64,000 nt of DNA. Origin: Symbiodinium sp. CCMP2592 (taxonomy: Eukaryota; Sar; Dinophyceae; Suessiales; Symbiodiniaceae). The notes under the pieces were generated by a model, which saw nothing but the letters and a program-made list of their open reading frames with translations, was not told the DNA's origin and made no database searches. The translations under genes were made by a program, and so were the position numbers. The stretch is taken from NCBI GenBank assembly GCA_905221615.1, contig CAJNDT010005834.1, positions 67,501 through 131,500 on the forward strand. Reading direction: 5' to 3'. Positions 63,661 through 64,000 of this stretch are shown here, in pieces (within the stretch, counting starts at the first letter, position 1; every line of letters starts with the position of its first letter).

Positions 63661-64000
63661 TACTATTAAAGCCTTGCAATGGTCTTTCACTCCAACTCGA
63701 AAACTTTTCCGCAACATGGCAATCATTGTTTCACCATCCCAGGAGATAACTGCACGGAGCAGTCGTGGGGGCAGTGCCCCCGGGGGGTCCCCGAGCAGCT
63801 CGTCGTCAGTGGAGTCACTGGATTCACTGGAGTGGGGCCAGTTCTGGGAGGATGACTCCACGGATGGTGATGAGGAGCGTCTCTTTGTCATGGAGAAAGC
63901 GAAAATTGAGATCAAAGACGAGCAGGGGAATGAGGGGCTCCTGCGGTTTGCTGTCCCGATGCCAAACGGGACGTGGGAGGAGGTTGAGGTCAACCTGGGA
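63661..64000 (+). CDS. Coding segment open to the right edge
   Basis: Frame IKALQWSFTPTRKLFRNMAI (in-frame ATG at 63715), then SAPGGSPSSSSSVESLDSLE, DDSTDGDEERLFVMEKAKIE and FAVPMPNGTWEEVEVNLG at the edge. Acidic/Ser-rich, GC-rich codons. May begin after ATTAAAG or at that ATG. The minus-strand frame over 63652-63993 is its shadow. Family not recognised. Confidence 0.6.

Overview
The window looks like nuclear DNA of a protist alga, most probably a dinoflagellate. The evidence is: every convincing coding segment is on the + strand; genes are cut into many short exons; intron donors are a mixture of GT and GC with AG acceptors; and degenerate copies of the plant/algal telomere unit TTTAGGG fill the introns. 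No rRNA, tRNA, prokaryotic gene order or ribosome-binding site was seen. The organism call is inference.

Layout. (1) 1-8021: a multi-exon gene for a protein of at least about 1,675 aa, with an RNase-H/DDE-transposase-like pattern of acidic residues. Its second intron holds a 1.4-kb block of (AGT)n followed by (ACT)n that could fold on itself. (2) 8022-10916: mostly non-coding, with a broken coding segment near 9.2-9.5 kb and a few possible exons near 10.3-10.8 kb. (3) 10917-12738: a six-exon gene that splices in phase throughout to a 343-aa protein (coiled-coil N-terminus, SP/TP-rich basic tail). (4) About 12.9-53 kb: tiny GC-rich exons of 30-200 nt separated by introns of 100-1,500 nt. The introns consist of degenerate CCCTAAA/TTTAGGG sequence, dinucleotide repeats and roughly forty short terminal-inverted-repeat (TIR) elements in at least a dozen families. 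Several exons carry C2-domain-like strands and one a zinc ribbon; this may be one very long gene or a few co-directional genes. (5) 53-64 kb: a different background rich in CAGT words, (AGT)n, (ATT)n and GTT repeats, with few exons, a 20-copy hairpin minisatellite (54.4-55.6 kb), an Ala/Pro-repeat exon and an open coding segment running off the right edge.

The strongest new observation is that some introns are TIR elements and little else. The clearest is the 92-nt GC-AG intron 43312-43403, which is almost wholly an 18-bp-TIR hairpin and restores an open C2-like reading frame when removed. Many other elements sit within about 20 nt of a predicted splice site. This fits introner-type intron creation, here with many families in one locus, overlaid by telomere-like filler DNA.

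Limits: splice sites were placed by eye from reading-frame continuity. For exons in region 4 the frame is often ambiguous, and nothing here was checked against transcripts or databases.
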